The notes: generated by a model from the letters alone, not told the origin. Counted from the stretch's first letter, positions 46,840 to 55,773 are shown. The stretch is 56,603 nt of DNA from Bacteroidales bacterium (GCA_007125955.1 SLCF01000013.1:1-56603); one strand, 5' to 3'. Translations and numbers: made by a program.

Positions 46840-48153
46840 ATGGCTGGTTTTATGAATTATGCAAATCTTCTCAGAAAATTTATTCTCTTTTTCTTAACTA
46901 TTTCAATCTCCTTCTCTTCCTTGACTGTAAACGGCAACTCTCTTAAAAGTTCACTCGATTTCAGCAGATCCCGAAACCAACTATCTGTATTTCTGGACCT
47001 TCAAAGATGGGCTGATGAAGATTACATAAGACAGGAAATACCCATGGTTGATTATGTACGAGACAAGGAAATGGCAGATGTTCATATTATAATGACGAGG
47101 CATCAGTCCGGAAGTGCCGGATCAAATTATGTTATCTCTTTCATAGGAGGCCGCCAGTTTGAAGGAATGAACAATGAGTTGAATTTTTGGGCTCCTGCAT
47201 CTATGACAAGACATGAGGTTCGTGAGGGATACACCAATATGATAAAAATTGGACTTGCCCCCTATATAGCAAATGTTGAAGATATGCTTGGAATGATATT
47301 GCTCGATTTTGATACAGAAGTTATTTCCTTAACAGACCCTCTTACAGAAGAAGAAGATGATGATGACCCCTGGAACAGGTGGATTTTTGAGATTTATGGT
47401 GGAGGCAACTTCAGTAAAGAGGAATCAAGAAGTTCAATTAATTTCAGGTACGGATTTTATGCTGACAAGGTAACAGAAGAGTGGAAAATCAGGATAAGGC
47501 CATATTTCAACTACAATGAAAGAAATTTCGTGGTTGGCGACTCAACAGTTACAAGTATTTCACACAGGGACGGATTTAACGGCTACTTGATAAAAAGTTT
47601 AACAGATCACTGGTCAGCAGGAATATTCACTAATATGCTTTCGAGTACATTTCATAATATGGATTTCCAGATGGAAGTCTCCCCCGCAATTGAATACAGC
47701 CTTTACCCTTACAGGGAGGCAACAAGGCGTTCGATTACTTTCACTTACAGGGTAGGCTATGCGCATAATAATTACATTGAAGAGACAATTTTTGAAAAAA
47801 CAAAGGAGTCACTATTCGGGCACGCATTAAATGCCTCTGCAAACTTCAGGCAGCCCTGGGGCGACATTCGTGCCGGAATTACAGGATCGCAGTATTTTCA
47901 CGATTTCAGGGCCAACCGGGCTGAGTTTTTTGCCCGTTTAAATCTCCGGATATTCAAGGGATTCTCTTTAAGTCTGAGGGGAGGCTTTGACCTTATCAAT
48001 GATCTCGTTTCTATACCAATGGGGGACCTTTCCCCGGAAGAGATTTTGCTGGAACAGCGCCGCCAGGCAACTGATTACGAGATATCAGGCAACATAGGTC
48101 TTACATATACTTTCGGGTCTGAATTGTCCGGCGCTTATAATCCAAGACTTTAA
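46840..48153 (+). CDS. Predicted outer-membrane beta-barrel protein, tandem paralogue 2
   Basis: This 437-residue paralogue of the preceding gene has the same architecture. After the signal peptide (to about residue 31) comes the VFLDLQRWADEDYIRQEIP domain with ADVHIIMTRHQSGSAG, then a short acidic spacer with a DDDD run near 172. A predicted barrel follows with long stretches identical to its neighbour, such as PYREATRRSITF and the final SGAYNPRL. More than half the residues match by eye, so duplication is clear, yet the spacer and signal peptides differ. Its start could also be the ATG four codons in. Role unknown. Confidence 0.78.
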   Translation: MAGFMNYANLLRKFILFFLTISISFSSLTVNGNSLKSSLDFSRSRNQLSVFLDLQRWADEDYIRQEIPMVDYVRDKEMADVHIIMTRHQSGSAGSNYVISFIGGRQFEGMNNELNFWAPASMTRHEVREGYTNMIKIGLAPYIANVEDMLGMILLDFDTEVISLTDPLTEEEDDDDPWNRWIFEIYGGGNFSKEESRSSINFRYGFYADKVTEEWKIRIRPYFNYNERNFVVGDSTVTSISHRDGFNGYLIKSLTDHWSAGIFTNMLSSTFHNMDFQMEVSPAIEYSLYPYREATRRSITFTYRVGYAHNNYIEETIFEKTKESLFGHALNASANFRQPWGDIRAGITGSQYFHDFRANRAEFFARLNLRIFKGFSLSLRGGFDLINDLVSIPMGDLSPEEILLEQRRQATDYEISGNIGLTYTFGSELSGAYNPRL

Positions 48154-48337
48154 GATAGCCCTGACTGTATTTATTTAGTGCAATAAAACAATAAAATTTG
48201 CAATCCCGATGATCTAATATAGACAGGCCAGCCGCATTACCATTAAATTTTGTATTAAAATTTACAAAATTCAGAGTTACAGAAGAAAGCGCGCTTCGTT
48301 CTCTATTAAATTTTTTTCCTCTGACCGGATATAATTT

Positions 48338-48364
48338 TTGATGAAAAAATTTTATTTACATTTG
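48338..48364 (+). promoter_or_regulatory. Bacteroidota-type promoter for lapA-domain gene
   Basis: TACATTTG (48357-48364) matches TAnnTTTG exactly, with TTG at 48338-48340 as a possible -33 box. The start codon follows 23 bp later. Confidence 0.45.
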
Positions 48365-48387
48365 TATAAGAATAAAAAACAAATAAA

Positions 48388-48756
48388 ATGAGCCAAAACT
48401 ACTCATCAGATAAGGAAGAAGGTTCCATTAGGCAGTATGTTCCGCTAATTTTAATACTTTTCATAGCAACAATACTTGTTATATTCGCAGTTCAGAATTC
48501 CCATGAAATTGCAATCAAACTAATTTTCAGGACAGTTAATGTTTCCCTTTCACTTGCCCTTCTAATCAGCGTTTTTATTGGAGTAATAATGACCCTCATT
48601 TACTCAATAAGTCTTTTGCAAAAAAAGAACAAAAAGATAAAGGAGATGAAAACCCACATCAGTGAACTGAAAAAATATACAAAACAGGAAACAGTCAATA
48701 AACCTGAAGAGAAAGATTCAGGTTTTAAGACGGGCAGCACAACCGAACTTTTATAA
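48388..48756 (+). CDS. LapA-domain (DUF1049) inner-membrane protein
   Basis: The 122-residue protein has two membrane helices (about 18-35 and 50-75) separated by the family hallmark AVQNSHEIAIKL, then a charged coiled-coil tail (78-100). LapA-like proteins act in lipopolysaccharide assembly in E. coli; here only the domain similarity can be stated. It has its own promoter-like element and precedes comF by 63 bp on the same strand. Confidence 0.85.
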   Translation: MSQNYSSDKEEGSIRQYVPLILILFIATILVIFAVQNSHEIAIKLIFRTVNVSLSLALLISVFIGVIMTLIYSISLLQKKNKKIKEMKTHISELKKYTKQETVNKPEEKDSGFKTGSTTELL

Positions 48757-48819
48757 GGAATTTTGATACATATATTTAGCTCTGTCAATTAACCGGGTTT
48801 TTTAAGAGTATTTGGAAAA

Positions 48820-49530
48820 ATGGTAATCTCCTCCAAAAAAATTAATTTTACCGCAATTTTCGATGACCTTCTTGATCTTATATACCCAAAATTATGCACA
48901 ATATGCAGTGATTTGCTTATAAGCCAGGAAAGCTTTATATGCAAAAACTGTTTATATCATATCCCCAAAACAAATTTTCATAATGATCAAGCCAACCCGG
49001 TAGCAGAAATATTTTGGGGAAGAGTCAATATAGAACATGCATCATCTTTTTTTTATTTCAGCAAAGGGGGAAAATCCCGCAAACTCCTTCACAAGCTTAA
49101 ATACAGGGGGAACACGCAACTGGCTTATGTGCTTGGTAAGGCTTACGGTACGGAGCTGAAAAAAAACGGGGTGTACACAAATACCGATATGGTCCTACCC
49201 GTACCCTTGCACAAGGAAAAAGAAAAATCCAGGGGATTCAACCAAAGCGAGTGGATAGCTCTTGGTATTGCTGAAGCTTTGTCCAAATCAGTTGAAAAAA
49301 TCCTCGACAGAAAAGTTAATAACCCCAGCCAGACGAGAAAATCGCGTTATGAAAGATGGGAAAATGTTGAAAATGTTTTCATTGTAAAACATCCGGAAAA
49401 AATTGAAGGAAAACACCTGCTCCTTGTTGATGATGTAATTACAACAGGAGCAACTCTTGAAGCATGCACACAGGCTCTTAAGAATGCGGCAGATTGCAGG
49501 GTAAGCATTGTTACCCTGGCTGTTTCATAA
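48820..49530 (+). CDS. ComF family phosphoribosyltransferase-like protein
   Basis: The 236-residue protein has an N-terminal four-Cys zinc-like motif (CTICSDLLI and CKNCLYHIP, near residues 27-48). Its C-terminal PRTase domain ends with the PRPP-binding loop LLVDDVITTGATLEAC near 205. ComF proteins take part in DNA uptake in competent bacteria, but orthologues occur in many non-competent ones, so the role is open. Its stop codon is one base from that of the convergent sirtuin gene. Confidence 0.88.
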   Translation: MVISSKKINFTAIFDDLLDLIYPKLCTICSDLLISQESFICKNCLYHIPKTNFHNDQANPVAEIFWGRVNIEHASSFFYFSKGGKSRKLLHKLKYRGNTQLAYVLGKAYGTELKKNGVYTNTDMVLPVPLHKEKEKSRGFNQSEWIALGIAEALSKSVEKILDRKVNNPSQTRKSRYERWENVENVFIVKHPEKIEGKHLLLVDDVITTGATLEACTQALKNAADCRVSIVTLAVS

Positions 49531-49531
49531 T

Positions 49532-50224
49532 TTACTTTTTATCTCCTGTAAGTTTTTCAATAAGTATTTCGACCCCTTTGGCTGCTTTTTCCCTGATAAC
49601 TTCTGCATTAACATTAAACGGAACTGAAACATCTTCTGGATCTATAACATACACAGGAACCCCCCTTGGAACATAATCAAGAAGACTTGCTGCAGGATAA
49701 ACATTTAAGGAAGTCCCTACTACTACAAAAATATCAGATTGTCTTGTTATCTCCATTGCCGGGATCATTGCAGGTACAGGCTCTCCAAACCAGACCACAT
49801 TGGGTCTAAGCTGAGAACCCTTTTCACAGGTATCCCCCATTTTTATCTCCCATCCGTCAATTTCATAAACAAGCTCCGGATCTGCAGAACTCTGTGCCTT
49901 GAGAAGTTCTCCATGCAGGTGTAATACTTTTTTACTTCCTGCTCTTTCGTGAAGGTCATCAACATTCTGTGTAATTATCTCCACATCATAATATTTTTCA
50001 AGATCAACCAGCCCATAATGACCTTTATTAGGGGAACACCCCAGCAATTGCTTTCGCCTTTCATTATAAAAATTCTGGACCAGCTCTGGATTGTTTTCCC
50101 ATCCTTGCGGACTGGCAACTTCCAAAATATCGTATTCTTCCCAAAGACCTCCCATATCACGGAAAGTCCGGATTCCACTTTCGGCACTAATCCCTGCCCC
50201 TGATAAAACAACCAGTTTTTTCAT
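49532..50224 (-). CDS. Sir2 family NAD-dependent protein deacylase
   Basis: The enzyme uses NAD+ to remove acyl groups from lysines. In 230 residues are GAGISAESGIRTFRD (9-23), TQNVDDLHERAG near 103 with the catalytic His in LHGE near 120, and VVVGTSLNVYPAASL near 186. Tyr53 and Arg56 (FYNERR) form the YxxR pair that marks class III sirtuins preferring succinyl or malonyl groups. The usual four zinc Cys are absent (only a single Cys near 142), as in some short bacterial sirtuins. Divergent from dnaG. Confidence 0.9.
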   Translation of the reverse strand: MKKLVVLSGAGISAESGIRTFRDMGGLWEEYDILEVASPQGWENNPELVQNFYNERRKQLLGCSPNKGHYGLVDLEKYYDVEIITQNVDDLHERAGSKKVLHLHGELLKAQSSADPELVYEIDGWEIKMGDTCEKGSQLRPNVVWFGEPVPAMIPAMEITRQSDIFVVVGTSLNVYPAASLLDYVPRGVPVYVIDPEDVSVPFNVNAEVIREKAAKGVEILIEKLTGDKK

Positions 50225-50517
50225 TGTAACTCATTTTTTAAACCAGTTGCAAAATAAAAAAAACAGGGAAATTTCCAAACAAATGTTAACAGGTTTAAAC
50301 AGACCATATGTATGTAAATATTATTAACTCGCATTAAAGTTTAACAGTTTTTCCCAAAATAAAATATTGTAAGTAACAATTATTATAAATTTCTATATTA
50401 TTGATTTCCTTACCAATAAATAGGATCTAATGTTGATAAATTATTATTAAATTAGCAATGATTCTGTTTTTTACAACTGTCTGGATGTTTGTGGAATCCT
50501 GTAAATTGCTTTAGAAT

Positions 50518-51840
50518 ATGATAGAAAGGTCAGTTATAGAAAGGGTAAACGAAGTTGTCGATATTACAGAGGTAATTCAGGATTTTATAACCTTAAACAA
50601 AAGAGGGGTAAATTATCTTGGCCTGTGTCCGTTTCACAATGAAAAAACTCCTTCGTTTACAGTTTCACCGGCTAAAGGCATTTTTAAATGTTTCGGATGC
50701 GGAAAGGGGGGAAATGCTATCAGCTTTATAATGGAACACGAGCACCTTGCATACCAGGAAGCGGTAAAATATCTGGCCAAAAAATACAATATTGAAATAG
50801 TCGAGAAAGAGCTTTCCAGTGATGAAATTGCAAAGCAAAACGAGCGTGAAAGCATGCTCGTACTTTCCGATTTTGCGCAAAAATATTTTTCAAAAACTTT
50901 ATGGGAAACAGATGAAGGAACTGAAATAGGACTTAGTTACCTGAAAGAACGGGGTTACAGGGAAAATACAGTTGATAAATTCCAATTGGGATATTCCCCC
51001 GAAGAGAGGGATGCGTTTACCAGGTTTGCTCAAAAGAACAATTTCAAAAACAGCTACCTTTTAAAAACCGGACTGAGTATTCAAAAAAATGAGAAGGTAT
51101 ATGACAGGTTCAGCGGCCGTGTAATTTTCCCTATTCACTCTCTTTCAGGAAAAGTGATAGGTTTTGGAGGACGAACCCTTAAACAGAGCAGTAATACAGC
51201 CAAATACCTTAATTCGCCCGAATCCGAAATATATCACAAAAGCAAAACAGTGTACGGTCTTTTTCATGCAAAAAGGTCCGTTACCCAAGCGAATAAGTGC
51301 TATCTTGTTGAAGGTTACACAGATGTTATATCATTTCATCAGGCCGGAATTGAAAATGTAGTTGCTTCATCCGGAACGGCACTTACAAGTGACCAGATAA
51401 GACTGATAAAAAGATTCACTCAAAATATAACAATACTTTTTGATGGCGACGAGGCTGGCATTAAGGCTTCTTTAAGGGGAATTGATCTGATACTTGAAGA
51501 GGGAATGAATGTTAAAGTTTTACTATTCCCGGATGGAGAAGACCCGGATTCATTTTCCAGAAAGCATAATCCGGAAACCCTTAATAAATATCTTTCGCAA
51601 AATGAAACTGATTTTGTTTTATTCAAAACAAAGCTTTTGCTTGAAGAGTCAAAAAACGACCCTATTAAAAGGGCTACACTAATAAACGACATCGTTAAAT
51701 CAATTGCGGTAATCCCAAACAGGATTAATCGTTCTGTTTATATTCGTGAATGCAGCAATATAATTGGCATAAAGGAAGAGGTATTGTATTCTGAGATAAA
51801 TGCTATAAACAAAAAGAGAAATGAAAATAATCAAAAGTAG
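50518..51840 (+). CDS. dnaG: DNA primase, N-terminal 440 codons up to in-frame TAG
   Basis: DnaG makes RNA primers for replication. The first 440 codons encode the CHC2 zinc finger (C37, H40, C58, C61), the primase core, and the Toprim domain with Glu265 (LVEGYTD) and DGDEAG near 309-313. All expected residues are present. A TAG at codon 441 (51838-51840) then interrupts the gene in a Lys/Asn-rich linker. The frame continues without shift for another 204 codons encoding the usual C-terminal helicase-binding region. The total, 645 codons, equals a normal Bacteroidota DnaG. The start ATG matches family N-termini (NKRGVNYLGLCPFHNEKTPS). Confidence 0.93.
   Translation: MIERSVIERVNEVVDITEVIQDFITLNKRGVNYLGLCPFHNEKTPSFTVSPAKGIFKCFGCGKGGNAISFIMEHEHLAYQEAVKYLAKKYNIEIVEKELSSDEIAKQNERESMLVLSDFAQKYFSKTLWETDEGTEIGLSYLKERGYRENTVDKFQLGYSPEERDAFTRFAQKNNFKNSYLLKTGLSIQKNEKVYDRFSGRVIFPIHSLSGKVIGFGGRTLKQSSNTAKYLNSPESEIYHKSKTVYGLFHAKRSVTQANKCYLVEGYTDVISFHQAGIENVVASSGTALTSDQIRLIKRFTQNITILFDGDEAGIKASLRGIDLILEEGMNVKVLLFPDGEDPDSFSRKHNPETLNKYLSQNETDFVLFKTKLLLEESKNDPIKRATLINDIVKSIAVIPNRINRSVYIRECSNIIGIKEEVLYSEINAINKKRNENNQK
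51838..51840 (+). other. dnaG: In-frame TAG inside dnaG
   Basis: The codon context is CAA AAG TAG TTA AAG. The upstream and downstream dnaG frames are the same (both begin at positions equal to 1 modulo 3), so a single base change explains the break. TAG is the ordinary terminal stop of at least seven genes here (the first CDS, ispD, 24231, prfB, sdhA, sdhB, CPBP), so it is not a reassigned codon in this genome. Confidence 0.9.
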
Positions 51841-52455
51841 TTAAAGAAAAAAGAAGCAAATGATGATAAAAATGATAAGAAAGATGATTTAACCGGATAC
51901 AATCATGATACACTTATCCATGAACATGAAATAGTGAGGTTGCTGCTTAATTACGGGAATCGTGAACTTTTCACAACCACAGATGATCAAGGTGCTGAAA
52001 GCGTAATAACTGTAGCATATTTCATTATAAGTGAGCTTGATAAGGATGATCTTCAACTATCTGATAAAACCTGCAACCAGATTTTGAATGAATTCAGAGA
52101 TGATTTGAAAGTAAACATTAATCCCGAACCTAAAAAATTTACTCTCCATCATGACCCCTCAATAAGCAAAATGGCGGCAGATCTTTTGGGCCGCTCTTAC
52201 GACCTGAGCAAAATATGGAAAAGAAAAGAAACAAATATCGAAACTGAAGAAGACAGGCTTAAAAAAATTATTCCCTCAATAATACTTGGTTATAAAAGTA
52301 TAAAAATTTCAAAGGCTTTAAAAGAAACTGAAGAGGAGATAAAAAATACTTCAGATGAGGAAAAAATGACAGCATTACAGCACCGTTACAAATTGCTAAA
52401 AGAAACCAACATGATGCTGGCCAGACAACTTGGAAATAGAACAATAATGATTTAA
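51841..52455 (+). pseudogene. dnaG: dnaG 3' part: C-terminal helicase-binding domain beyond the TAG
   Basis: This frame continues dnaG after the TAG. It begins with a Lys/Asp-rich linker, then HEHEIVRLLLNYGNRELF, which matches the start of the DnaB-helicase-interaction domain in Bacteroidota primases. It ends in a helical region (EEDRLKKIIPSIILGYKS, then LQHRYKLLKETNMMLARQLG). No ATG occurs in frame before the domain; the earliest usual start is GTG 51934, which would cut into its first helix. It can be made as a natural product only through readthrough of the TAG or an unusual start, or the TAG may be a sequencing error. Confidence 0.75.
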
Positions 52456-52593
52456 AATAAAAAAATTGTGGTAACTTTATTTAAAAAAATCAGTAAACAT
52501 AATTGTACTTTACATAAGCTATTCGTTTATGGCGCTTATAACATCCCTGTGAAAATTTGCACGGGATTTGTTTAAATATTAAACAAAGCCTTT

Positions 52594-53502
52594 ATGAAAT
52601 ATTTATCAGGTTACTCATTGATTATAATGTTATTTCTTCAATTCTTTCAGTCATGTGGCGAACAACATCATGAAGAAGAATATACAGATGAATTTACTTA
52701 TGAAACAGAAGCAGCAGTGGAAACCATACGTGAATTATCTGAAGTAAGAAAAATTTTTTATGATTTATATTCACCGGTTGAAGCAGGAAATATTTTTGAT
52801 CAGATCGGTGCAGTTTATGACCCATATTTGCTGAATCCTCCTGAAAATGCAACCAATTACAATACCAGCTCCAAAATAGCATTGAATCTTGGAGTATACG
52901 GTGCTGATCTTAGCTTTTGCCGGCTTTTCGGACAAACCCAGGAATCAATCAATTACCTGACAGTAATTTACCGTCTCGCCGGAGATCTGGGCATATCGGG
53001 AGAGCTGATCGAAGAAACAGACGAGATAATTAAACAGGCATTGGTGTCACATCCCGACACCATATTCAATATTGCAACACGCTTATATCTGAATGCTGAA
53101 AAACAACTCAAGGAATCAAACAGAGAAAGTGCCACCGTTTTGATTTTAACAGGGGGATGGATTGAAGCCCTCTACATTACAACTTCATTTTATGATCCAT
53201 TGGAAGATGAAGATGAACTGATAATTCAACTTGCAGGACAAAAATACTCTCTTGAGCGCCTGATAAGCTTGATGAACAATTTCCGTAACGATCCGGCTGT
53301 ATTGGAATATATTTTCAAACTTAAACCACTGGCAGAAGAATTCAGTGAAATAGAGATATTTTTTGATGAGGGCGGTGTTGATATTGACACTATTAGCAGA
53401 ACTATTACCGCAACATCTGAGCCCGAATTAAAATTTTCACATGATAATCTTGAAAAAATTGCTGATCTGGTAGCATCAATTAGATATGATATCATAAAAT
53501 AA
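52594..53502 (+). CDS. Lipoprotein of unknown function
   Basis: The 302-residue product has a lipoprotein signal peptide with Cys at residue 21 (FFQSC). Acidic and His residues follow (GEQHHEEEYTDE), a type of start seen in surface-exported Bacteroidota lipoproteins. The body is helical (repeated ALNLGVYGADLSFCRLF-type segments near 90-110, and LILTGGWIEALYITTSFY near 185-200) with no recognised family signature. It lies after dnaG on the same strand, 138 bp away, and is convergent with hemW. Function unknown. Confidence 0.75.
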   Translation: MKYLSGYSLIIMLFLQFFQSCGEQHHEEEYTDEFTYETEAAVETIRELSEVRKIFYDLYSPVEAGNIFDQIGAVYDPYLLNPPENATNYNTSSKIALNLGVYGADLSFCRLFGQTQESINYLTVIYRLAGDLGISGELIEETDEIIKQALVSHPDTIFNIATRLYLNAEKQLKESNRESATVLILTGGWIEALYITTSFYDPLEDEDELIIQLAGQKYSLERLISLMNNFRNDPAVLEYIFKLKPLAEEFSEIEIFFDEGGVDIDTISRTITATSEPELKFSHDNLEKIADLVASIRYDIIK

Positions 53503-53524
53503 TTTTTTCAATGCTTTTTTTTTA

Positions 53525-53583
53525 GCGCACATGCCTTTCGGGCATAGCCCCGTCGGGTCATTACCGCGCCCAAAGGACGAGGG
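53525..53583. other. GC-rich structured intergenic element
   Basis: In an otherwise AT-rich region, ATGCC/GGCAT (53531-53545, loop TTTCG) is followed by CCCCGTC (53548-53554) pairing with GACGAGG (53576-53582) with one mismatch, and an inner GGG/CCC pair (53555-53557, 53569-53571). It lies between convergent genes. No T-run follows the hairpins on either strand, so it is not a standard terminator. It may be an element or a small RNA. Confidence 0.35.
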
Positions 53584-53692
53584 TTTTATAGATTAACTAA
53601 ACCTAATTTAAGTTATACCTCAAGAATTGCCGTTATAAGGTAAACCTCGCTAAGCTTTTAACCGAACCCACAGCACTTCAAGCAAAGAATTA

Positions 53693-54820
53693 TTATGTCA
53701 TGAATAGTGAAGAAGTTATATAATCGGCGATTAGCTGGCCCTCTCCTGTAAGAATAAGTTTATTTTCTTTATTTGTTAAATATCCTTTCTGAATAAACTG
53801 TTCTGCATTTGAAGCGCAATAATTTTTGTAATCTTCCCCATAAAAATTACCAATGAGTTCAAGATCTGTACCCCACATTGTTCGTATAGATGTTAAAATA
53901 TAATCGTTGTATTTCTCCATTTTGCCGGGTATTTCCTTATTGAATGGTATTTTGTCTTTAAGTATAGAAGATATATACTCAGAGTTGTTTTTTATATTCC
54001 ATTGTCTTGAAATACCGTCAAAAGAGTTTGCAGAAGGACCTATACCCAAATATTTTTTGCTTTTCCAGTAACCTTGATTATGAAGTGAAAAAAACCCCGG
54101 TAAAGCAAAATTGGATATTTCATATTGAATAAATCCTTTTTCTGAAGCAAGCTTCTTAAGCAAAATATAATGATCTATTGCTGTATCTTCACTCACATCC
54201 TCCATTATACCCTTCTTTAAATAATGCCCAAATACAGTTTTCGGCTCAATTGTTAACAGGTATGCTGATAAATGCTTTATTTTAAGTGAAAAGGCATTCT
54301 CCACGTTACTTTTCCATTTATCATTGCTCATTCCCGGAATTCCGTAAATAAGATCTATGTTAATATTATCTATCCCCCCCTCATTACTCATTATAACAGA
54401 ATCAAAAGATTGCTGTGCAGTATGTCGTCTGTTCATCCAATGAAGATCATCGTCAAAAAAAGACTGAATCCCTATACTGAGACGGTTTATACCGATATTT
54501 TTAAGATCTTCAATGTATTTTAAAGTTATGTCATCTGGATTGGCCTCAAATGTAATTTCAGAATTATTGTCAACATCAAAATTTTTATAAATTGAGTTTA
54601 ATATTTTTTCTGCTTCATTTGTTTTGAGCATTGAAGGAGTCCCTCCGCCAAAATATATGCTTTTTATACGATCCCCTCCAAGGTAATACTTTTGCATCTC
54701 TGCTTCTTTCGCAATACAATTGATCATAACCTTCTTGTTTCTGATTGAAACAGAAAAGTGAAAATCGCAGTAAAAGCATACTTTTCTGCAAAAAGGAATA
54801 TGTATGTATATCCCTGCCAT
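53693..54820 (-). CDS. hemW: Radical SAM heme chaperone HemW
   Basis: The 375-residue protein opens with MAGIYIHIPFCRKVCFYCDF, where CxxxCxxC binds the radical-SAM [4Fe-4S] cluster, and then has YFGGGTPSML near 57, which binds SAM. The segments GINRLSIGIQSFFDDDL near 109 and DLIYGIPGM near 157 are also characteristic. The C-terminal HemN-like domain is present. Unlike HemN it has the shorter HemW form, a heme carrier protein, but substrate tests are needed to separate the two. It fits the heme-requiring SdhC in this genome. The gene is divergent from vanZ. Confidence 0.9.
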   Translation of the reverse strand: MAGIYIHIPFCRKVCFYCDFHFSVSIRNKKVMINCIAKEAEMQKYYLGGDRIKSIYFGGGTPSMLKTNEAEKILNSIYKNFDVDNNSEITFEANPDDITLKYIEDLKNIGINRLSIGIQSFFDDDLHWMNRRHTAQQSFDSVIMSNEGGIDNINIDLIYGIPGMSNDKWKSNVENAFSLKIKHLSAYLLTIEPKTVFGHYLKKGIMEDVSEDTAIDHYILLKKLASEKGFIQYEISNFALPGFFSLHNQGYWKSKKYLGIGPSANSFDGISRQWNIKNNSEYISSILKDKIPFNKEIPGKMEKYNDYILTSIRTMWGTDLELIGNFYGEDYKNYCASNAEQFIQKGYLTNKENKLILTGEGQLIADYITSSLFMT

Positions 54821-54898
54821 AAAAAAATTTGTTTTAACTTTACATTTTATTAAACAAAAAAATCTCCTGATTAGAAAAATCTACAATCTTTTTCCCTG

Positions 54899-55309
54899 AT
54901 GTCAATTACTGAATATCCTTTGCGCCTGGTTTTGCTTCCTGTATTATGGGGAATTATTGTATTGTTTCTAAGTGGTATCCCCGGGAATAACATACAAGGG
55001 GTTCCCCTTTTAAATTTCAATCATGCTGACAAGGTAGCGCACTTTATCATGTATTTTGTTTTCTGCATTCTGCTAATATACGGTTTCCAGGAATCAGGCC
55101 GGAAAAATCAATTTCATTCTTACATCTATGCAGTTTCAATAGCTATAGCATATGGAATTGTAATGGAATTACTGCAGCATTATGTTTTTATAAACAGAAA
55201 CGGGAACATTTATGATATTCTGGCTAACAGCGCAGGTGCATTTACAGCTCTTTTTGTATTCAACCCGGTTATGAAACTATTAGATAAAACAAAATATTAC
55301 TTCAGATAA
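54899..55309 (+). CDS. VanZ-like family membrane protein
   Basis: The 136-residue protein has four membrane segments. The family-typical DKVAHFIMYFVFCILL is near residue 44, YGIVMELLQHY near 90, and NRNGNIYDILANSAGAFTA near 100-118. VanZ relatives confer low-level teicoplanin resistance in enterococci, but most bacterial members are of unknown function. It is divergent from hemW, and its stop is 14 bp from that of the convergent Rrf2 gene. Confidence 0.85.
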   Translation: MSITEYPLRLVLLPVLWGIIVLFLSGIPGNNIQGVPLLNFNHADKVAHFIMYFVFCILLIYGFQESGRKNQFHSYIYAVSIAIAYGIVMELLQHYVFINRNGNIYDILANSAGAFTALFVFNPVMKLLDKTKYYFR

Positions 55310-55323
55310 TGGAAAAATTTGTT

Positions 55324-55758
55324 TTATATTTTAAATTTTTCACCAGACAGGTTTAAATCATCTTTTAGTTGCTGCATTGATTGTTTACGAAAGAGTTCTT
55401 TAAGTTGATCACGTACCTTGTTGTATTCTTTAAAAAAGGGACAACGAACTTTTCCTTCACTACAAGATTTAATGCCTATCAGACACTTGTCGAAAAAATC
55501 CTTACCCTCAGTCTTTTCAATAATTTCCATTATAGTTATTTTATCAGCAGGCTTTGCAAGCGCAAAGCCTCCCTTTGGACCTTTTGATGAAATAAGGACT
55601 TTCTGACGAGCAAGGTTTTGCATTATCTTTGCGAGAAAAGGAGTCGGAATATCCAGATTGGAAGAAATATCTCTTATTCCAATCTTTTTACCATTTTTTT
55701 CATTAATTGATAAATAAATAACTGCTCTTAAAGCATATCTTGTTTTACTGGAAAACAT
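55324..55758 (-). CDS. Rrf2 family transcriptional regulator, possible Fe-S sensor
   Basis: The 144-residue DNA-binding protein starts with the Rrf2 winged helix (SSKTRYALRAVIYLSINE, then LDIPTPFLAKIMQNLARQKV near 36-55 and SSKGPKGGFALAKP near 58-71). Three Cys at the C-terminal part (spacing six residues each, in KCLIGIKSC and then RCPF) resemble the [2Fe-2S] ligand set of IscR/NsrR-type regulators. It likely senses Fe-S, redox or NO state. It lies 15 bp downstream of rpiB on the same strand and is likely cotranscribed with it. Target genes cannot be told. Confidence 0.87.
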   Translation of the reverse strand: MFSSKTRYALRAVIYLSINEKNGKKIGIRDISSNLDIPTPFLAKIMQNLARQKVLISSKGPKGGFALAKPADKITIMEIIEKTEGKDFFDKCLIGIKSCSEGKVRCPFFKEYNKVRDQLKELFRKQSMQQLKDDLNLSGEKFKI

Positions 55759-55773
55759 AATAAATGAATTTTA

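Noticed and set aside
51838-51840. TAG reassigned to a sense codon genome-wide
   Set aside because: TAG closes many other genes here at the correct family length (for example ispD, prfB, sdhA, sdhB), so it works as a stop.
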